Under the pieces are notes generated by a model, which was given only the letters and a program-made list of their open reading frames with translations, searched no databases and was not told the DNA's origin. A program made the translations under genes and the position numbers. A stretch of 64,000 nucleotides of DNA from positions 248,001-312,000 of the forward strand of contig JAFBJZ010000449.1 in the NCBI GenBank assembly GCA_016785225.1, given 5' to 3'. Source of the DNA: Psettodes erumei. Lineage: Eukaryota > Chordata > Actinopteri > Pleuronectiformes > Psettodidae. This document shows positions 61,001 to 64,000 of this stretch, piece by piece (position 1 is the stretch's first letter; every line of letters begins with the position of its first letter).

Positions 61001-61300
61001 TAATGTGTCACCTTGACTCTTAACTCCTCCTGATCTCCCTCCATTCTTCTCCATGCTGCCCCCCCCCACCCTGTTTCCTCCCTCCCTCCCTTTCCGCTCC
61101 CCTCTGGCTCCCTCTGCAGGCTGCTGCTGGAGCTGCTGGAGCTCCTGTTCGACAAGTTCAAGGCAGTGGCCCAGGCCCACAGCGTGGTGCTGAGCCACCT
61201 GCAGCAGATCGCCGTGCAGTGCCCGGGCGGGGCCCAGGAGGAGGGCATCAAGCTCTACGAGCAGGCGGACGTCTCGGCCAAAATCCAGACGGTGCTGCAG
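47176..61300 (+). CDS. exoc4: exoc4 (exocyst subunit SEC8), first eight coding exons, partial
   Basis: SEC8 is a subunit of the octameric exocyst, which tethers post-Golgi vesicles to the plasma membrane before SNARE fusion. Exons join as 47176-47255, 48345-48534, 49452-49646, 52557-52750, 54535-54644, 56508-56599, 56715-56869 and 61120-61300 (1197 nt, 399 codons). All junctions are GT-AG and all split codons close. The product follows human SEC8 nearly residue by residue, for example [50 protein letters not shown] and LAKLKKIPETIKAIMERLE. This is about 40% of the 974-residue human protein, covering the N-terminal coiled-coil Sec8 domain. Remaining exons lie right of the window. Confidence 0.97.
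47256..48344 (+). other. exoc4: exoc4 intron 1
   Basis: About 1.1 kb, AT-rich, with a compound GAT/ATA microsatellite (47561-47657). No other feature seen. Confidence 0.85.
47561..47657. repeat. compound (GAT)n/(ATA)n microsatellite
   Basis: GAT units pass into a long run of ATA units broken by a few ACA units. The reverse strand translates into spurious poly-Tyr or poly-Ile frames. Confidence 0.95.
48345..48534 (+). CDS. exoc4: exoc4 coding exon 2
   Basis: Acceptor CTGATGCAG. The first G closes the split Arg codon, then TLSSSDDVQDRETEKGRLEE through [20 protein letters not shown] to NKIKQ, ending in phase 0 before GTAGAC. This is the start of the long N-terminal coiled coil that packs against other exocyst subunits. 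Confidence 0.97.
48535..49451 (+). other. exoc4: exoc4 intron 2
   Basis: About 0.9 kb with canonical ends (GTAGAC and CTCGCAG). The exon 2 frame stays open for a further 82 codons into the intron, which is chance or intron retention. No other feature recognised. Confidence 0.8.
49452..49646 (+). CDS. exoc4: exoc4 coding exon 3
   Basis: 65 codons in phase 0 at both ends, from [20 protein letters not shown] to YLHATDML, followed by GTGAGT. Almost identical to mammalian SEC8. The acceptor is TTTCTCGCAG. Confidence 0.97.
49647..52556 (+). other. exoc4: exoc4 intron 3
   Basis: About 2.9 kb with canonical ends. Holds CTTT-type pyrimidine repeats near 51226-51250 and a 40-bp CA microsatellite (51990-52029). 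No coding or RNA gene seen. Confidence 0.8.
51990..52029. repeat. (CA)n microsatellite
   Basis: Perfect AC run of about 20 units inside exoc4 intron 3. Confidence 0.95.
52557..52750 (+). CDS. exoc4: exoc4 coding exon 4
   Basis: Begins VSAVESLEGPLLQVEGLGDL after CCCGTGCAG, continues LVLIDELHRHLYIKSTSRLG and ends AVRLPG with a split Gly codon before GTGAGG. The last 15 residues (basic, NKDKNAVRLPG) differ from mammals, a known variable stretch. Confidence 0.96.
52751..54534 (+). other. exoc4: exoc4 intron 4
   Basis: About 1.8 kb with canonical ends. A CpG-containing patch at about 53550-53700 and a CG-rich block at about 54020-54080 (CGCGCGCGGCGC type) have no supported exon. Confidence 0.75.
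54535..54644 (+). CDS. exoc4: exoc4 coding exon 5 (variable linker)
   Basis: Acceptor ATCTCAG. It completes Gly then reads SATKEATPMPVLDVSGLSTP, RKLLDPSQFGTPGSSS and the first base of Val before GTACGA. It matches human DASVPLIDVTNLPTPRKFLD in outline, with the STPRK and GSSSV ends conserved. Both split codons close. Confidence 0.95.
54645..56507 (+). other. exoc4: exoc4 intron 5
   Basis: About 1.9 kb with canonical ends. Non-repetitive stretches at about 55540-55740 and 55860-56150 are rich in TAAT cores and CpGs, as in developmental regulatory DNA, but no gene is visible. Confidence 0.7.
56508..56599 (+). CDS. exoc4: exoc4 coding exon 6
   Basis: Acceptor TTCCTTAG. Two bases close the Val codon, followed by REDVRELNQADLSEVDPEEN and SAEFMGILIK, ending in phase 0 before GTACGC. 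The DPEENS-FMGILIK motif is strongly conserved in SEC8. Confidence 0.96.
56715..56869 (+). CDS. exoc4: exoc4 coding exon 7
   Basis: Only 115 bp after exon 6. It reads ALAKLKKIPETIKAIMERLE, PELKQIVKRSTTQIADHAYQ and ends ESQP with a split Arg before GTAAAT. Acceptor TTTTCCTCAG. Confidence 0.97.
57992..58023. repeat. (GT)n microsatellite
   Basis: GT run with a single C interruption, in exoc4 intron 7. Confidence 0.93.
58587..58719 (+). other. exoc4: possible alternative terminal exon of exoc4
   Basis: A strong acceptor (pyrimidine tract, then TTTTTCAG) at 58586/58587. Spliced from exon 7 it would close the split codon as Ser and read on for 43 codons (TWEILNQIWRPFRKRADLKW and more) to a TGA at 58717. 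This would truncate SEC8 at about 382 residues. No canonical AATAAA follows closely and I know of no matching isoform. Splice signal only. Confidence 0.25.
61120..61300 (+). CDS. exoc4: exoc4 coding exon 8 (last in window)
   Basis: Acceptor CCTCTGCAG after a long pyrimidine tract. It closes the Arg codon, then LLLELLELLFDKFKAVAQAH through LYEQADVSAKIQTVLQ, phase 0. The donor is CAG|GTCGGT, weak at positions +3 to +4 of the intron. The codons are strikingly GC-rich (GTG, CTG, CAG) compared with the other exons. Human continues MLLTEYLDMKN, not found before the right edge. Confidence 0.96.
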
Positions 61301-64000
61301 GTCGGTCTTGAGCGGCCGTGTCCGGACGAACATGCATATCTTCAGTATAGTTTAACGCAGCAGGACGTTTGTGGCTAGATATTTAACAGTCAGCTGTACA
61401 CAAAGGAGAGCACAGAAAACAAATATTCCATCCTCAGAGATCAATTAATGAGAAAGCTATCAACATTAACAGCGATGGAGATTAAATTAGACTCAAATCT
61501 CCATGATCTGTGTTGGAAAACAGAATAATACGAAGCATGACTTGGCTTGTCTTTAGATTATAGGAAATTAATCCCTCTGTGAGCCAAACTTGCAAATCAG
61601 GTACGGTGTTATTGACCTCGACTCGTGTCCCTGATGTTTCCCATGGCTACTGACAATATGGGGCATCACAGTAGCACGTCACTTGGTAACAAGACGATTT
61701 GGTGGTGGACTCTGGCTTGTTTGTTTTGTCTTTGCTCGCAGGCATACCTCCAGGCTTTTATTTTTCATTCGTCACCGCGGAGATTTGTTCCTCCCCGATT
61801 TATGCCCCCCCCCTTTTCTTAAAGCATCGATTTAATTCACCTCCTCTTACAGTGAATTAATCAGCGGAGAAACTGGCAGCGATGTGACGGATGGCTTTCA
61901 ATCTGTCAGCGAGAGGCAGCAAGGGAGGGAGACAGGGGAAGCCTGATTGCTTGGATTAATTCTAGGTTCCTTAATTGGCGTGTATTTATGCCGGGCTCTT
62001 GCTCCCTGCTCCTGTTTGATTGGCGGAGGGGATGAGCAGCTGTTGAGCTGACCTATGGCGAATCTCGGAGGGGAAAAAAACGCGGCGGTCGTCGCTCTCA
62101 GAGCGATCGGCGCCTGCCCGTGTGTGTTCCCGAGGAAAGCGGCGTTCTTCCTGATGCTTCTTCACTGGGAGTCGTGCATTTTAAAATTTGACATTTTTCT
62201 GAAGCATGCCTCATGTGTATAACCACACTTGAGCCCAGAAGCCTGAGCTTGTTAAAGAGGACGAGGGCGCCCTTCCTTCATTTAGGCTTTTCTCACATTA
62301 CCTCGACCGAGATGAACAGCGCATCGACGAATACTCCGAGGTCTAACCTGATTGCCGTCGTCAATTTGGAAAGCCTCTAGCCCCCGCGCGATGGCTCGTC
62401 TTCTTCCAGTAACTTCAGTCTTTTTCATTGGACATGCTCGAACAAATAAATGCAGGAGAGTTTAGGTTTGCGTATGTCCGTGTTGCCGAGGTATGAACGT
62501 GCATAGGCACGTGCCACGATAGCTGCGCCGTAACCAGTTCACGAAGCCATGAAGGCGACCGCCGCCAGCGCCCAGTCGACTGTGCCCCGTCCGCGTCCAT
62601 GTGAGATAATGTAACATCTTGATTAGAATACTCATTACGCGAAATGAGGTTTTCTTATTCACTCACTCGTGTTATTATTTCCCGACCGATTGTATCAGTC
62701 TGACGGCCCCTCGTCCGTCCGTCCGTCCATCCATCCTTCCCTCCCTCCCTCCCCTCTGCCTTTTCTCTCACGCCTCTCGTTGTGCTGTCCCACTCTCCCT
62801 TTCCATTTCCCTTGCTCCTTCCTTCCTTCCTTCCTTCAGCATCGTTCCCGCTGCCTCTTGGTTTCCCAATACTTTATGCATGTGCCGTCTTACTCCTTGT
62901 AATTTCCTTCTTAATCTCATTATCTCACCCCCCCCACACAACTCCCACAATCCTTTTCAGCCCCTTCATTTAGCCCACTCTGTCTTAGAGAGTCACATAT
63001 CAGCAATGAGAGAAATTAAACCGCAGCTCCCGCAGTGGCTCTGTTGCATATTATTCGATGCTGAGCCTGTTCTTATCTCATCTTAAGACCCACAAAGGGG
63101 CAGCAACCTACACGCATTCGTCAGGATTCGGTTACGATCTTCGTTAGTCCCTCATCTTGTTTCTCTTTTGAGGTGTAGCTACATTTTGAGATAACAACCG
63201 CTGTAACTCCTTTTATGAAAATGTAACAGTGTGCGATGTAAAGCGAGAACCTGTAACACGGGTATAAAGGTTTGAACAGAAGAAACGCGTACAACAAGTT
63301 TAGCTAACTCCTGGCTAACAACATCGCCGGCAGGCTGCCCCATGCCGGCTTTGCCTTTCACACCGAAGCCCATCTGACTACCCCCACAGACGGCCGGAAA
63401 AAAACATTGCCCCCCCCCCGCCCCATTTCCATGTTTGTTACTTTCATACAGAGATCGCGATGTTCCCCTCATGACGAGGCTGCGTAAAGGGAGCTCTACC
63501 TAGTGCACTTCACATCTTTGACACGCACAGAAAACCTCTTGGTAGGTGTTAGCCCCCCCCCTCCCCCTCCACCCCACACCCCACACCCGCTCTGAAAGGT
63601 GGAGAAACCAGGTTGACCTTTCCGCATGACATACCGGCAGACGGACGCGAGGGCCGACAGAAACACGGGGCGCGCCCAGTTACAAGGCTGTGAAATGCCG
63701 ATAGTCAACGGGCAACTGCGGCCCAATGCGGCTCCGAATGGGAGACGCCAAACAAGCCTTTAAAGTCAGGACCCCGTGTATCGGCTCCAATCTGTGTTCA
63801 GAAACGCTCCCGCCTGTTGTTGTTTATTTCGGTGTGCAGGTATTGATTCGCGGCATCAAAGACCGGATGGTAATTCTTGGTATTGATGCTGGGATGGAGT
63901 GTTTTAATGTCACTTCACAGGTTGTTTTTTTTTTCCCCCCAAGCAGCTCTCTGTAGAATGTGTGTCAGTGTATCTACGGATTATTCACGCCATTATTGAA
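61301..64000 (+). other. exoc4: exoc4 intron 8 (window part)
   Basis: No further exoc4 exon found. A stretch at 61850-62060 with TTAAT cores looks like conserved regulatory DNA. GTCC/CATCC and TTCC repeats lie at about 62710-62840, and C-rich runs at 62927-62936, 63411-63424 and 63551-63588. Confidence 0.7.
62814..62838. repeat. (TTCC)n microsatellite
   Basis: About five TTCC/CTTC units in exoc4 intron 8, within a longer pyrimidine-rich tract that starts near 62700. Confidence 0.85.

Larger units (their letters stand above)
56870..61119 (+). other. exoc4: exoc4 intron 7 (about 4.2 kb) with CpG-rich patches
   Basis: Holds a GT microsatellite (57992-58023), CpG-rich blocks (about 57680-57900, 58260-58450, 58960-59370 and 60130-60330), a possible alternative exon (58587-58719) and a poly-C run near 59274-59284. 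Antisense open frames of 76-135 codons coincide with the CpG blocks and lack recognisable domains. Confidence 0.7.

Noticed and set aside
1..64000. Bacterial-style systems, CRISPR arrays, operons, endogenous viral genes
   Set aside because: Direct repeats seen are microsatellites; no polymerase, integrase, capsid or Cas motif was seen in any frame.

Overview
The window is vertebrate nuclear DNA, almost certainly from a percomorph (spiny-rayed) teleost fish. The clues are two intron-rich genes with vertebrate-type GT-AG splice sites, many dinucleotide and trinucleotide microsatellites, a dispersed repeat at about 2.39-2.55 kb that I recognise as common across percomorph genomes, and the CHCHD3-EXOC4 gene pair. 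That pair also sits side by side and head to head in human. No bacterial, viral, CRISPR or rRNA/tRNA features were found.

Left and centre (1-41,686, minus strand): five constitutive exons of chchd3 (MIC19, a subunit of the mitochondrial MICOS complex) can be read. They are 41,606-41,686 (start codon, N-myristoylation signal), 39,729-40,680 (a very large proline-rich exon), 33,446-33,539, 25,130-25,310 and 7,647-7,730. All junctions are in phase and together they give 464 codons. The last exons, which should encode the C-terminal CHCH domain, are not visible and probably lie beyond the left edge. A 15-nt, frame-preserving candidate microexon lies at 9,546-9,560. The rest of the left 40 kb is intron with microsatellites, G-rich runs and possible regulatory elements.

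Middle (41,687-47,175): about 5.5 kb separates the two divergent start codons. The chchd3 side has two inverted CCAAT boxes and an ETS-like site. The exoc4 side has a textbook ZNF143/THAP11 motif 56 bp before the ATG. A third cluster of promoter-like motifs and exon-like segments at 44.9-45.65 kb suggests an unannotated transcript.

Right (47,176-64,000, plus strand): the first eight coding exons of exoc4 (SEC8, exocyst complex) read in frame as 399 codons, about 40% of the protein, with the remaining exons beyond the right edge. The large introns contain microsatellites and several CpG-rich patches.

The two genes share no pathway: chchd3 organises mitochondrial cristae and exoc4 tethers secretory vesicles. 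Their adjacency is conserved synteny. The observations most worth following are the roughly 317-codon proline-rich exon, the candidate microexon, the CA repeat beside a weak splice donor of chchd3, and the possible extra transcript between the genes.
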